Part shown: piece by piece, positions 1 to 11,021 of the stretch
How the letters are laid out: each line of letters starts with the position of its first letter
How positions within the stretch are numbered: the first letter of the stretch is position 1
Origin: Aphanomyces cochlioides
Lineage: Eukaryota; Oomycota; Saprolegniomycetes; Saprolegniales; Verrucalvaceae
Length of the DNA: 64,000 nucleotides
NCBI GenBank assembly: GCA_019828595.1
Contig: JAHQRK010000014.1
Coordinates: 1,736,001 to 1,800,000, forward strand
Reading direction: 5' to 3'
The notes under the pieces: model-generated
Told to the model about the DNA's origin: nothing
Databases searched by the model: none
What the model saw: only the letters and a program-made list of their open reading frames with translations
Program-made: the position numbers and the translations under genes

Positions 1-92
1 ACTCTCATTCTTTATATTAAAGTTTGTATGCTGGTTTTCTATTTAAATTAAATGGCATTCCACCAACTTGGATGTCAACTTCACTTGACAAG

Positions 93-1682
93 ATGACGCA
101 TCCTGCACCCGTCGATCCTCCAGTCTTTGCGCATTCTGAAGCGGCTTCGCTCTTGCATGAAGCCCCAGCAGCGCCGTCCAAGGTATGCCAATGCACTGGC
201 AATGCAGCTCACTTTATATCGTAGGCCAAGTACCTTGTCTTGGGTGTAGCCGCGTTCGCCCTTATCGGCTCGGGCGTCTGCTTGATGGCGACCAAGTCTG
301 CTGCCTTGAACCATGTCGCTGCGCCTGCTGCTGTCGAATCACCGATTATCGAAGCGTTTAATGCCTCTGAATTGATGGCAGCGACGATGGACTTGGCAGC
401 TCTGAGTGATCCTGAAACGATGGTTCCTGCCTTGACGTTCCTCGCAGTGGGCGACTGGGGCAGCACCATGTACAAGGAGTACGGCGTGCCTGGCTCGTGC
501 TGCCGTATGTACCAAGGCCGCGTCGATACGCGCATGCCTCGATACAAAGTGGACTACTACGCCCAAAAGTACGTCGCGAACCTCATGGCTCAATCGGCCA
601 ACCAGTTGAAACCCATTCGTATTCTTGGCCACGGCGACAACTTCTACTGGGACGGCATTGGACCTTGGGATGCTGCGTACCGCTTTGCCGAGACGTTTGA
701 GAAGATGTACGCCGATCCAGCTTTCGATGGCATCAAGTGGCTCAACGTCGTGGGCAACCACGACTTGGGTGGCTCGGCCTTTATCTGCGGCGAGCAAGAC
801 GACCGATGGCGAGAATGCAAATCGACCGACGAAATGCTCTTCTACCTCCGCAGCAAGTTCAGCTTGCAAGCCAACTACAAGAGTCCCAACAAAGATCGAT
901 GGGTCATGAAGAACCACTACTACGTCGAGCGCGTCGAGAAGAATGGCGTGACCGTCGACGTCTTCAACATTGACACAAACCACGCCGATGCCCACGGCGC
1001 CCGTCAAGTCTGCTGTCAGTGCTTTGGCTATTCGGCCAAGCTCGGTGTGGACAATCATCCTTGTGAAAGCGCCAACATTGGAGACCCGACGTGCGCTGGC
1101 GGCAACCGCGAAATGTTTGCCGCTTGCATGGCTGAAATCGAGTCGTGGGCGCAGAACTCGTACACGCAAGCGTCGCGGGATATCAAAGCGTCGACCGCCG
1201 ACTACAAGATCATCAACACGCACTACTCGCCCCATCATCACATGAACCCCATGACGATGCAGAAATGGTACCAACTGACCAAGGACACTGGTGTCCACGT
1301 GTGGTTCAATGGCCACACGCATGGCTTCAGCCATGACACATCGGTGTGGGGAACGCATTTCTTTGAAAATGGCGGCGGTGGCGGCATCCGCACAGACTCG
1401 GACTCGTCGATGGACAATGGTTTCGTCAAGACGCAATGGGTGGCTGGCGGCACGCCGTACGGCTTTATGGAGTTGAGCTTCTCCAAGGAGTGGCTCAAGG
1501 TCCAATTTGTCACGTTTGACCGAAAGTGGCAGTTTGGCGGCATGGACTTGAAAGCGACCGTCACGGGCGGACTCCAACGAGGCCACTGCTGGTACATTCC
1601 AGGCGGCAACTCGACAGGCGCGTACGCTGGCAAGGAGTGCAAGTCGTCCATCAATTATGCGATCGGCGCTCCTCTTCGCTAA
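93..1682 (+). CDS. Purple acid phosphatase-like metallophosphoesterase, copy 1
   Basis: Predicted phosphomonoesterase with a dinuclear metal centre, closest in layout to tartrate-resistant purple acid phosphatases. Exons 93-182 and 225-1682, joined across a 42-nt phase-0 intron, give 515 residues. Residues 1-30 are polar; one hydrophobic segment (about 32-55) follows, so it reads as a signal-anchored ectoenzyme. Metal-ligand motifs occur in order: GDWG (~106), GHGDNFYWDG (~165), GNHD (~206), NTHYSPHHH (~361) and GHTHGF (~393). Many cysteines after the membrane segment fit an extracytoplasmic fold. It is the first of three tandem paralogues and is much closer to copy 3 than to copy 2. Fold and catalytic class are well supported; the natural substrate is not known. 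Position 93 is the first ATG of exon 1, and the other copies have an equivalent short tail. Confidence 0.9.
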
Positions 1683-1784
1683 GAGAGATTTTTCCATGGA
1701 TGTAGTCGAGTCAAAGGTCAACACAGACGTTGTTCTTCTTTTCGAATGTTTCGTCGCTACTCTCATAAATCAATCTTCCAAAGC

Positions 1785-3722
1785 ATGCATCGGAGCACGT
1801 CGTCGCTGGAAGAAGCAGCCGAGAGAACGACAGCCGTCGCGTACAAGTCGCAGCAATCTGCCGCCGACGACACGCACAATTTGGTCGACGTCAATGAAGA
1901 ATCGTCCAGCGAGGACAAACCCTTGTGGATTGTAAGCGTTCCCTCTCTGTTTCCTCCGAGTCATTTGGCAAATTTCTAGAGACGCAAGTGGTTTATCGTC
2001 GCGGTGGTGGCTCTCGTGTTGCTCGCTGCTGCAGGGACAGCAGCAGTCGTCATCGTGTTGACCAAGTCGTCGACGGGAAGCAGCGGAGGGTCGAATTCAT
2101 CGTCATCGACTAGTTCTTCGACATCAGCGCCTTCCACGACGCCTTTGGCTAGTGGTAACACTCCCTCAACTGATGGAACGACTTCCCCCTCGAGCGACGC
2201 GGGATCAACTTCGAGCAGCCCTTCATCCATCAAACCCAGCAGTGTCGTGATTAATCCTCCGAGCGACCCCGAGACGGCCAAGGCAGTCCTGACGATGCTA
2301 GCCATTGGAGACTGGGGAAGCACGACGGGCAAAGCGTCTGGCATTCCTGGGTCATGCTGCAAGCTGTACAAGACGACCGGCGCAGTTGACACGAGCAATC
2401 CCCGCTACAAGGTCGACTTCTGGTCTCAAAAATACGTCGCGACGCTCTTGGGACTGTCAGCCGCGGAAATTCACCCCGTAGGAGGCTCGCCACGACAGCG
2501 ACGAGCTCATCATGCATCGTGTAGGTGCGCGTGATCGGCCATGGGGACAATGTCTACTGGAATGGCGTTGGCTCGCTCGACTGGCAGTACCGCTTTGAGG
2601 AAACATTTGAAAAAATCTACGACGCGCCTGCTTTAGCTGGTGTCAAGTGGGTCAACGTCGCTGGAAACCACGACATTGGCGGCTCGGCGTTCCTCTGCGG
2701 TGAACAAGACAACTTGTTCGCAGAGTGCACGAGCACGGACGACCTGCTCAAGCATCTCAACGCACGCTTTGACCTCCAAGCGCAGTACAAGAGTCCAAAT
2801 CAAGACAGGTGCGCCATGGATTCGTTGAGAGGCTAAGTGGATTGTAGATGGCTCATGAAGAACCACTACTACGTCGAGCGAGTTAGTCGAAGTGGAGTCA
2901 CCGTCGAGATCTTCAACATTGACACCAACTACGCCGACAGCCATGGCGCTCGGCAAGTTTGTTGCCAGTGCTATGGCTATTCACAAAAGTATGGCTTCGA
3001 CAGCTCCACTTGCAACAACATCGTTCCTGGCGACAAAGCCTGTACTGGTGAGCGATCCCAGCTCATCACTGGCTCAAACTGAGCGTTCTGTAGGCGGCAA
3101 CATTGACATGTACAACGCGTGCATGAACGAAATCACGGGCTGGGCTCAGGATTCATACAGCCAAGCTGCCCGCGACTTGGCTGCGTCCACGGCGACGTAC
3201 AAGATCATCAACACGCACTACTCGCCGCACTTTCACATGACCCCTGAGAAAATGGCCACTTGGTACAAGCTCTGCAAGGACACGAACGTCTCGGCGTGGT
3301 TTAATGGCCACACGCACGGATTCAACCATGACATTGCCTCATGGGGCACGCGTACGTGAAAACTTTTCTTCACAACATGACGTGGCAATGTAGATTTCTT
3401 TGAAAACGGAGGCGGCGGGGGTATTATTTCGGAAACGTCAACTGGGGCACAAAACGCCAACCTGACGAATGCATGGGTGGCTGCTGGCAATCCCTACGGC
3501 TTCATGGAGCTCAGCTTCTCCCCCGAGTGGCTCAAAGTGCAGTTCGTCACGTTTGACACGACGTGGCAATTCGGCGGCATGGATTTGTCCGCCACCGTCC
3601 AAGGCGGCCTTCAACGCGGCCACTGCTGGTTCATTCCCAATGCCCAGTACGTTGGAACTCAGGCCCTCGGTCAGAAATGCAAAAGCAGCGTCGATGGGGC
3701 GATCGGGGCCCCAATTCGTTAG
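1785..3722 (+). CDS. Purple acid phosphatase-like metallophosphoesterase, copy 2 (six exons)
   Basis: Paralogue of the flanking phosphatases. Six exons (1785-1931, 1980-2477, 2525-2808, 2848-3047, 3094-3351, 3394-3722) separated by introns of 39-48 nt keep one frame and give 571 residues. It has a polar tail, then one membrane segment (IVAVVALVLLAAAG, about residue 54), then a Ser/Thr-rich stalk of about 75 residues that is longer than in the other copies. The catalytic part keeps GDWG, GHGDNVYWNG, GNHD, NTHYSPHFH and GHTHGF, so activity is expected. Every internal splice site was confirmed because the joined sequence realigns with copies 1 and 3. An in-frame upstream ATG at 1746 would add 13 residues; 1785 was chosen because the resulting tail resembles the other copies. 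Confidence 0.88.
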
Positions 3723-4657
3723 TTCACACTTTGGATTGTCCGCCAAAGTGACCCGTTAAACTACTCAATTTACAAAAACTTCACCAGATAGGAAATTTAT
3801 CGAGGAACGACGGTACACGAGGTCTATCGAGCAATGCTGAGTTCCATGCATCTATCTCGAGTCTCTGTCGTGATGTTTGAGACCAAGGAAGGGAGATGAA
3901 TCGCCGAGAATGCCTAGAGCTGGAGAGATGATGTGCTGTTCGATGTGCACTTTTCAATTCAGCCAAGTCACTTCAACTCAGACCTATATAATACAATAAC
4001 CTTTTTAAAATAATATTGTTATATATACAATATTCAAGTTCATGAATTTGTGAGATATTGCTGGAATAATTTGTTGATTGAAATTAATACTCTTGAAAAA
4101 TGATAAATGGTACACTTATTTAATTATAGAGTATATCATGATATTGGTTTGGGTGCTGAATTCATGACACTTCGTCAACCCATTGACGTCGAGGCAAACC
4201 TCGTCACGGAAAGAGGGCAAGTCCTTCACGATCAGGCGATAAACAAGTGCCATTTGCAAACGAAAGCCAAGCGAATATAAAGCCAAAAATCCCAGTCCGA
4301 ACGGTGGTTTGTAGCTACATACTTTGTATCAACAGATACAAAGTTGTACTTGTAGTTTAACAACAATCTGGAGAAAATTCAAATTGAACATCCGACATAC
4401 CGTAGTGTCATAGCATCTTGATATCTTGTTCCACGGCGGTCATGGAATGGCTCTGGTGAGCTTTCTATGGCTGGTTGAAGAGGGCGAGCATTGTTTGCGT
4501 GTCTGTGGGCGCGAGGGGGGGCCGCAGATCCTGCGGGCGTTCATGGGGTTGCGTTCTCTCACTTTTGATCTTACGTTTTGTATACTGGCCTGATTTGAGC
4601 CAATGATGTGGAGGACAACCTGCGTACAGGACAAAGTCAATTTGCACTTTCGACAAG
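3723..4657. other. Intergenic region between phosphatase copies 2 and 3
   Basis: About 930 bp with no open frame that looks coding. The 3970-4140 part is strongly AT-rich. A perfect 10-bp hairpin lies at 4321-4344 and is listed separately. The last ~250 bp presumably hold the copy 3 promoter, but no recognisable promoter element was found. Confidence 0.6.
4321..4344. repeat. Perfect short hairpin
   Basis: Arms ACTTTGTATC (4321-4330) and GATACAAAGT (4335-4344) are exact reverse complements around an AACA loop. It lies about 310 bp upstream of phosphatase copy 3, in AT-rich DNA. It could be a small transcript hairpin, a protein-binding palindrome or chance. Confidence 0.8.
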
Positions 4658-6293
4658 ATGAGCGATCCTGCCGTCCAAACCGAAGACGCTTCCTTGCTTC
4701 ATGGAGGCCAAGCCAATCCATCCAACAATGTAATTACTAGCTCTCTGGGTTGCATTGACCTCTGACATTGTGTAGAACCGCGTCAAGTACATTGCCTTGG
4801 GTGTGGCGGCTGCCGCTGCCGTCGGGGTTGGCATCTACTTTCTTGCCAAGCCATCGTCAAGTGTACAATTGATTGCACCATCGAGCCAAGGAGAAGGAAG
4901 CCCATCGTCGTCGACCTCCAATACCCCATCGACTGGCGCACCCGCGTCTGGATCGACAACGTCGACCGGTTCGCCAGTGGCGTCGTCGTCAACACCTTCG
5001 GCCGCCATCCCCACCAGCGACCCCGAAGCCATGACACCGGCTTTGACGTTCTTGGCTATTGGCGACTGGGGTAGTACGACTGGCAAAGAAGCTGGCGTTC
5101 CAGGCTCGTGCTGTCGTTTGTACCAAGGCCAAGTGGACACCTCGAAGCCTCGCTACAAAGTTGACTACTATGCGCAAATGTACGTGTCGAACATTCTGGC
5201 TCAGTCGGCCACGCAATTGAAACCCGTGCGCATTATCGGCCACGGCGACAACTTCTACTGGAATGGCGTCGGTCCCAACGACGTCAAGTATCGCTTCGCC
5301 GAGACGTTTGAAAAGATGTACGCGGATCCTGTCTTCAACGGCATCAAGTGGCTCAACGTTGTCGGCAACCATGACTTGGGTGGCTCGGCCTACATTTGTG
5401 GCGATCAAGACAACCAGTTCCGTGAATGCACCTCCAAAGACGAGCTCATCTCTTCACTTCGCAACCGCTTTAACCTCCAAGCCAGCTACAAGAGTCCCAA
5501 CCAAGATCGATGGGTCATGAAGGATCACTACTACGTCGAGCGTGTGACCAAGAACGGCGTCACGGTCGATGTGTTCAACCTCGACACGAACCACGCCGAT
5601 GCTCATGGCGCCCAGCAAACTTGTTGCCAATGCTTCGGCTATTCGGCCAAGCTTGGCGTGGACAACTCCAAGTGCGAAAGCGCCACGCGAAATGACGCGA
5701 CGTGCATGGGCGGCAACCAAGACTGGTTTGATGCCTGCATGGCTGAAATCGAAGCGTGGGGTCAAGACTCGTACACCCAAGCCTTGCGGGATATCAAAGC
5801 GTCGACGGCCGACTACAAGATCATCAACACGCACTACTCTCCCCATCATCACATGAACCCAGAGCGCATGCAGAAATGGTATCAATTGACCAAGGACACT
5901 GGTGTTCATGCTTGGTTCAATGGCCACACCCATGGTTTCGGCCATGATGTTGCCACTTGGGGAACACATTTCTTTGAAAATGGCGGTGGTGGTGGTATCC
6001 GCACCGACTCGGACTCGGCTACGGACAATGGCTTCGTCAAAACTACATGGGTGGCTGGCGGCACGCCGTACGGCTTTATGGAGTTGAGCTTCTCCAAGGA
6101 CTGGCTCAAGATCCAATTTGTCACGTTTGACAACAAGTGGCAATTCGGTGGCATGGACTTGAAGGCGACCGTCACGGGCGGACTCCAACGTGGCCACTGC
6201 TGGTACATTCCAAGCGGCAATGCCTCCGCCTCGTATGCCGGCAAGGAATGCAAGTCTTCCGTCAACACGGCCATTGGTGCTCCACTTCGTTAG
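4658..6293 (+). CDS. Purple acid phosphatase-like metallophosphoesterase, copy 3
   Basis: Third tandem phosphatase. Exons 4658-4729 and 4776-6293 around a 46-nt intron encode 529 residues. A 24-residue polar tail precedes a hydrophobic anchor (about residues 28-46) and a Ser/Thr/Pro-rich linker. GDWG, GHGDNFYWNG, GNHD, NTHYSPHHH and GHTHGFGHD are all present, so the metal site is intact. Like copy 1 it has a single intron, at the border between the tail and the membrane anchor, and lacks the four downstream introns of copy 2. The stop at 6291-6293 lies 32 bp from the stop of the convergent SSXT gene, so the two 3' ends are packed tightly. Confidence 0.9.
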
Positions 6294-6325
6294 ATGTTTC
6301 GACTAATGAACATTAACATTCACAG

Positions 6326-7477
6326 TTAACTATCCGACGATGGAGCTGCTGCCTCTGCGTCGTTGGAAGCTTCTACCGTTGACCCCGTCGCTGGTGCCTC
6401 TACTTCTTCAGAAGTTGTGGTAGTTGACTCACCTTCTGGTGCCTCAGGAGCATTTGCTTCTTCAGCAACAGGAACTTCAGTCTCTTCGGCGGCTGGAGCA
6501 GTTTCCGCTTCTGTTGGTGGCTCAGATGTTACAACCTCCTCAGCAGCCGACGCAGTTGAAGCAACTTCAGCTTCTGTTGATTCCACTGCGTCAGGTGCAA
6601 CGGCCTCTTCAGTTTTTACGTCTTCAGGAGCAGCGGCCTCTTCGGGGGCCATTTCCTCGTCCTTGATCGGCTCTTCAACCTTGGGTTGTTCTTCTTTTAT
6701 TTGCTCATCGTCTTTGACTTTCTCTTCTTCCTTCAGAGGCTTTTCTACCTCGTCCTCCGCCTTTACGGGCTCAACGACATCCTCAACTTGCTCTTCATCC
6801 TCGTTGACCTGTTCGGTGTCCTCCTTCACTGCAGCATTCTCAGCATCAAAATCGGAAGCAGCTGGGTCCATCGATACATCTTCAGGAGCTTCATTTACCG
6901 CTGGTTCCTCCGAGACTTCCATTGAGGCGTCACCTGGCGGATCCACAGCAGGCTCTTCCGCGGATTCCATAACTTGGTCTTGCTGCATATCTTCGGCTTT
7001 GGTCTCAACAGGAGCAGCATCAGATGGAGGAACGTCTTGTTGGAATGTGTCAGCAGGATTGCTTTGGACATAAACTTGGTCTTGTTGGGGTTGTTGATGG
7101 GTGTTTCCATAAGCGTTAGGGGCTGGTTGGGCGATTGGGTTGATTTGTTGCGTAGATTGTTGAGGTGCTTGCATCTGTGGAGCTTGTTGAACGGGTGGAG
7201 GGCGAGCCTTGACCGGTGGTTCCGTGCTTTCATCAGCCCATTTCGCAAGAGTCATGAGATTTCGGTTGAGTTTCTTGCGCTTCTTGTCCAATTTGTCCTG
7301 CACTTCGGCCAGTTGTGCTCCTCGTTCATGTTTCACGGCGTTGTTGAGCTGAATGATTTCCACAATCATGGCCGAGTTCTCGTCCAGCATACTCTACGTT
7401 TTCGTAAGTATCTACTCTTTATTCAGGGAACGAACCTGGATATTCTCCGTCGAGATGTACTTGTGCTCGGGCTCCAT
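6326..7477 (-). CDS. SSXT (SS18/GIF-type) transcriptional co-activator with long acidic tail
   Basis: Predicted subunit of a SWI/SNF-type chromatin remodeller. Reading from 7477, exon 1 (7477-7436) encodes 14 residues ending NIQ. A 42-nt intron is removed and exon 2 (7393-6326) continues SMLDENSAMIVEIIQ, restoring the SSXT/SNH signature (IQxMLDEN...LxxNLxxLAxxAD) seen in animal SS18 and plant GIF proteins. The conserved helix spans about residues 12-66. A Q/P-rich stretch (about 70-130) follows, as in SS18, then about 230 residues dominated by Glu, Ala, Val and Thr and almost without basic residues. Total 369 residues. The acidic tail is not part of the textbook family and may act as an activation or histone-binding region. 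The start is the only ATG upstream of the motif in a plausible context. Confidence 0.8.
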
Positions 7478-8181
7478 GTTGTCTTCGTCCGGGTGGAAGC
7501 GGGAACTCAACACTGGTTGGCTTTTTATTCCGCTAGAAATTCGGTAAATTATAAAAATATAATAATTATTCAAATTTATCTTAAGCAAAATATGAAACAA
7601 AACATTATTACAATATTAGTTGGAAAGTTGTGATTGGCTAATTTCTGATATAACTTAATGTATTTAATCTTTTTAAAATATTTTCCTGTTCTTCTCTCTG
7701 TCAGACACTCTTTCTCCTTGTCGACCGCGTCTCGTCGCCATTCAAAACGAGCTTTGTGTATTAACATGGCATGCATCTGGTCTTTTCAATGTAGTCAAGC
7801 TTGTGCGTGATTTGCTCCAGTGACGGTATCAGTTGTTTAGAGATTGTAATTTATTCCCCTACTAACATAATGTATTTATCTGTACCGAAGGAAATCATGG
7901 TCATGGACCGAATAGTCTTCGACGACGCCGCCGACGAGAGAGATGGACTGGTCAATTTCACGAAGCTCCTGCTGGAAGTCGACTGACCGTGAGGTTGCTA
8001 CATCTAACGCCACCGACGAGAGAGATGGACTGGCCAATTTCACGAGGCTCCTGCTGGAAGTCGACTGACCGTGACTCTTGGCGGCAAAGTCATGGTGGCA
8101 ACATTGTTCTCGCCTCATTGCGTATGACATAGCCATTAGATTTATGACAAGACCATCGAATACAATGCATTAAGACAACAA
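7478..8181. other. Intergenic region with AT-rich part and an 82-bp-period repeat
   Basis: The region 7540-7680 is AT-rich and holds the presumed SSXT promoter. A two-copy tandem repeat lies at 7929-8074. Short open frames cross the repeat on both strands, but they duplicate with it and resemble no family, so no gene is called. Confidence 0.55.
7929..8074. repeat. Two-copy imperfect tandem repeat, 82-bp period
   Basis: The ~64-bp core at 7929-7992 recurs at 8011-8074 with only a few substitutions; both copies contain GACGAGAGAGATGGACTGG. The spacer between the cores is about 18 bp. This could be a remnant of a locally duplicated gene fragment. Confidence 0.85.
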
Positions 8182-8580
8182 TCAAGAAGAATGGGACGGT
8201 GGTCGATCCCGAGGAATATGTACGCCGAGTGTGAGGGCTTCCTTGTACACGTCACGGAACTGGTCCAAGGTCAAGTGTTCGGATGCCAAGACGAAGAATT
8301 CAGGCGAGATGCGGTTTGGATATCGCTGCATCATACGTCGAACATGGTCAATCGACTGCTTTGCGACGAGCGCATGGTGCAATACGTATCTGGGATCGCT
8401 CAACGATCGCAAACGGTAGACAGGGACGCGCATCAAGCTCTCCCACAGCCGACTGCGATCCGTTTCCCGAAAGAGCAACTGCCACGCTTGGAGCTCCTGG
8501 TGCATCATTTCCCACACTCCATCTTGGAAGGCCGTAACGAGCGGCAGGAGCTCCGGTGACCGGAGGATGGCATCCGCCAT
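8182..8580 (-). CDS. Small paralogous protein, member A of a three-gene family
   Basis: Single exon, 132 residues from the ATG at 8580 (MADAILRSPELL). I do not recognise a named family. It aligns end to end, without a gap of note, to the proteins at 12846-13259 and 14110-14511: MAD(A/T)(I/V)L, an aromatic-rich helix around WE..H.E.Q.W..LF..T, then DPR(F/Y)VLH.A...., and a C-terminal ...YKEALTLGV.IP. The middle (DPRYVLHHAL...RRMMQRYP) looks like one degenerate ankyrin-type helix pair. There is no signal peptide or membrane segment, so it is probably cytosolic or nuclear. The in-frame extension upstream of 8580 is not shared by the paralogues. A CCAAT palindrome lies 78 bp upstream of the ATG. 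Confidence 0.7.
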   Translation of the reverse strand: MADAILRSPELLPLVTAFQDGVWEMMHQELQAWQLLFRETDRSRLWESLMRVPVYRLRSLSDPRYVLHHALVAKQSIDHVRRMMQRYPNRISPEFFVLASEHLTLDQFRDVYKEALTLGVHIPRDRPPSHSS

Positions 8581-9406
8581 GGCGAGTCTTCTTGAGAAAT
8601 CGAGATCTTGTCTCTTCTGACAGAAGGAGCCAATAAGAGAGCTGGAATCCATAGTCAGCCAATTTGATTGGCTAGTGGATTTCTGGAGACTTGTCACTGT
8701 TTGACTGAAAAAGATCAGGTTTGTCAAATAGACTCTTCACTGTCTTGATCGAGACTGAGGTCGAACAAAGACAACGAAGACTTGATACAGTTCTCAACGT
8801 GGTCCGTTTATGCCTGTGCTCTGATCGGGCGTTCGTCGCGTATTCTTGAAGGTGAAAAGTTGAAGAAAATTTGGAGCTCAATCATTGGTTATAATTATTC
8901 ATTAAATCCACCAATGATATGTCTCCAATTGGATCTTTTGGTCGAAAGGACACAGCGAATCAAAATTGATCACTGCTGGGATTGAGTGGCATCGACACCA
9001 CTGACTGAATCCAGGAGACTGCAATTCAGCCAACTAGAAAGGAGTTGACCTTGAGCGTGGGCCTAAGGGAGTAGGAATGGCTGTAATATCATCCTTATAC
9101 GGATTTCTCACGTCGTGTGTGTTTGGCCTCTCGAGTCGTTCATGAGTTTCCAACAAAGTCTCACTGTATGTGCAATCTTTGCCAACACAGAAGAGTTAGA
9201 TACACACGCAAGCAGTTGTACGAGTGATCTACATCACGATGAAGGGGCTCGGGAGAACGATGGAATGTCCAGTGTGTCGCCAGCCAGAGGAGAAAGATTT
9301 GAATCTGGAATAGGTGGGAGATCTTCCTCCAAACCTCATCCATGCAATCTGGCTACAGAGACGGCGCCGTCCATTTTCCAACTCGCTCAAGGCGCCACAC
9401 AGGCTC
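8581..9406. other. Intergenic region between family member A and the first DUF4436 gene
   Basis: Contains the CCAAT-type sites upstream of member A and about 600 bp of moderately AT-rich DNA. Open frames here are short and show no conserved pattern. The first DUF4436 gene starts at 9407; its promoter is presumably within 9000-9406, but nothing specific could be identified. Confidence 0.5.
8630..8672. promoter_or_regulatory. CCAAT-box cluster including a palindromic pair
   Basis: A CCAAT at 8630 and an exact inverted pair GCCAATTTGATTGGC at 8658-8672 lie 50-92 bp upstream of the start of member A. CCAAT boxes are classically bound by NF-Y; function here is inferred from position and recurrence elsewhere in the window. 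Confidence 0.5.
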
Positions 9407-10730
9407 ATGACGATACAGATTGAGTCGCCCCGACCGGGATTCTTTCAATTGGCCACGCCTCGCAATACTGAAGCAACGCCAAAGAAAAAGGAGACGCCTC
9501 TATCGCATCCCAATTGGCGATGGCAAGGTTTGGTTCTCCTTGGTTTCGCCGTGCTTTTTGTATGTGTATTGACCCCATTTCTGCTCAAGTATAACCGCGT
9601 CAAGCGTACGCATCTACAGGGCGAATCTATCGGTCTCACCGTGCGATAGAACTCCGCAGTAGCTACAGCTCAACTGGCGATCTCATTGCGCCATCGCCTG
9701 ATATCAACATGCTCGTCTCGCTCTCTGGCATGAGCACGGACAACTATCGTAAGTAGAACAACCCACACGACCTTGTTAATGTCGTGCAGAACTCGCTGTC
9801 TCGGGCTTCCTCGTCAATGTGCCACAGAGTGTCATGAACAACGAATCGACTCGGGTACGCCGTCCACACACCCGCGGAACTGAGCGTTCTCTCTGCCTTG
9901 TAGATCCTAACTCCATTTCGCATTCAAGTCGGGACTGCCGTCGCGGTCATCAATGAAAATACGTCGCTCGTCAATGCTCCCATCACTTCCCAGATCCCCC
10001 TCGTGAAAGGATCTCTCTCCTGGTATCCCTTCGACACATACTACGCCAAGCTAGAGGTCCAAGCCGTCACGGGGACCTCCATGTACAACGCCGGCGGCTT
10101 CAAGCCCATCCACGACTTCAAATTCACCGTCCTGATGCCCAAGGATGACTTTAGCTGGGTCTACAAAGTCACACTCACAGCGCCTGGCGACTTTGAAGCC
10201 AACGTGCCAGGCATTGGCACGATCCCTGACCCATCTCGCGGCTACACGTACGTTTCCCTATCCTGACGGCTTTATCTCAATTCTTGAGTAGCTCCATGAC
10301 GCTCGAGATCACGCGCGACTTCAATATTTATACCGCGCTGCTTTTTATCGGGATATGGGCCGTCACCATCGCCATCGGATACATCGGCAGCATGTCTGTG
10401 ATCTGGAAGCGTCGTCCACCGGACAACCCTGTGATCTTCGTCTCGGCGCTCTTCGCCGTCCCGACGTTCCGCAACACAGCACCTGGCAAACCGCCGTACG
10501 GCTGCCTCTTTGACGTCTTCTCGACGTTTTTCTCGATTGGCGTGATCATCACATTCCTCCTCCTGGTCGCGTTTGCGTACATGAAGAAGCAGAAGAAGGC
10601 GGGGAATGGCAAGGACGACGATACGATTCCCGTGGCGACGTTAGATGCTGGTGGTGTTGCAGGCGATGTAGCAGACGCCGGCGTCGCGGCAGATGGTGGT
10701 GTAGCAGCCGATGCTGGTGTTGCAGCTTAA
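9407..10730 (+). CDS. DUF4436-type membrane protein, copy 1
   Basis: Five exons (9407-9605, 9650-9748, 9790-9854, 9904-10247, 10292-10730) give 381 residues. One membrane segment near residues 45-66 (LVLLGFAVLFVCVLTPFLL) is followed by an extracytoplasmic beta-rich domain containing SWYPFDTYYAKLE, the motif that suggests the DUF4436 family. Three further hydrophobic segments follow (around IYTALLFIGIWAVTIAIG, VIFVSALFAVPTF and FFSIGVIITFLLLVAFAYM). The C-terminus is a low-complexity Gly/Ala/Val/Asp tail. The family has no established function. From 9807 to 10717 no difference was seen from copy 2 at 11432-12342, introns included. Assignment to DUF4436 is from memory of the motif, so moderately secure; the gene itself is clear. 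Confidence 0.78.
9807..10717 (+). repeat. 911-bp block with no difference seen from 11432-12342
   Basis: Base-by-base reading shows no difference between 9807-10717 and 11432-12342 (offset 1625), including two complete introns and synonymous positions. Immediately upstream the genes differ heavily, and immediately downstream they differ in the last few codons. Confidence 0.92.
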
Positions 10731-11021
10731 ATATCAAGCTTCTAGAGTAAATTATCTTGCCATGCCCTTGGGGAAGCGGCTTCTCTGCGTCTTATAGATA
10801 CAAAGAGACCACGCATGCGGCACGAGATCTTGTTTCACACAACATCCGACGTGTATCTCTGCTCCGTTTCCAAGGCCAAGCGTGAGGAACCCATCTCACC
10901 CAGCTCTCTGCCATCAATTTGCCGGCATTAGCAATTTGCGACGTCACTCTACGTAACGATTCTCGACCATGCGATCCACCCGTCTCCACTTGCCAACTCG
11001 CTCGAGACTAGGCACAGGTCG
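10731..11021. other. Spacer between the two DUF4436 genes
   Basis: 290 bp with no coding potential seen; presumably contains the terminator of copy 1 and promoter of copy 2. Confidence 0.5.

Noticed and set aside
339..1766. Long minus-strand open frame (475 codons) opposite phosphatase copy 1
   Set aside because: It is antisense to a clearly conserved coding exon with strong codon bias; its Val/Arg/Ala-rich product matches no family, and similar antisense frames occur opposite copy 3.
6363..7073. Plus-strand Ser/Thr-rich frame opposite the SSXT gene
   Set aside because: It is the complement of the Glu/Ala tail; low complexity alone creates it.
7876..8136. Minus-strand frame across the 82-bp tandem repeat
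   Set aside because: Both repeat copies read similarly on either strand; no conserved protein pattern.
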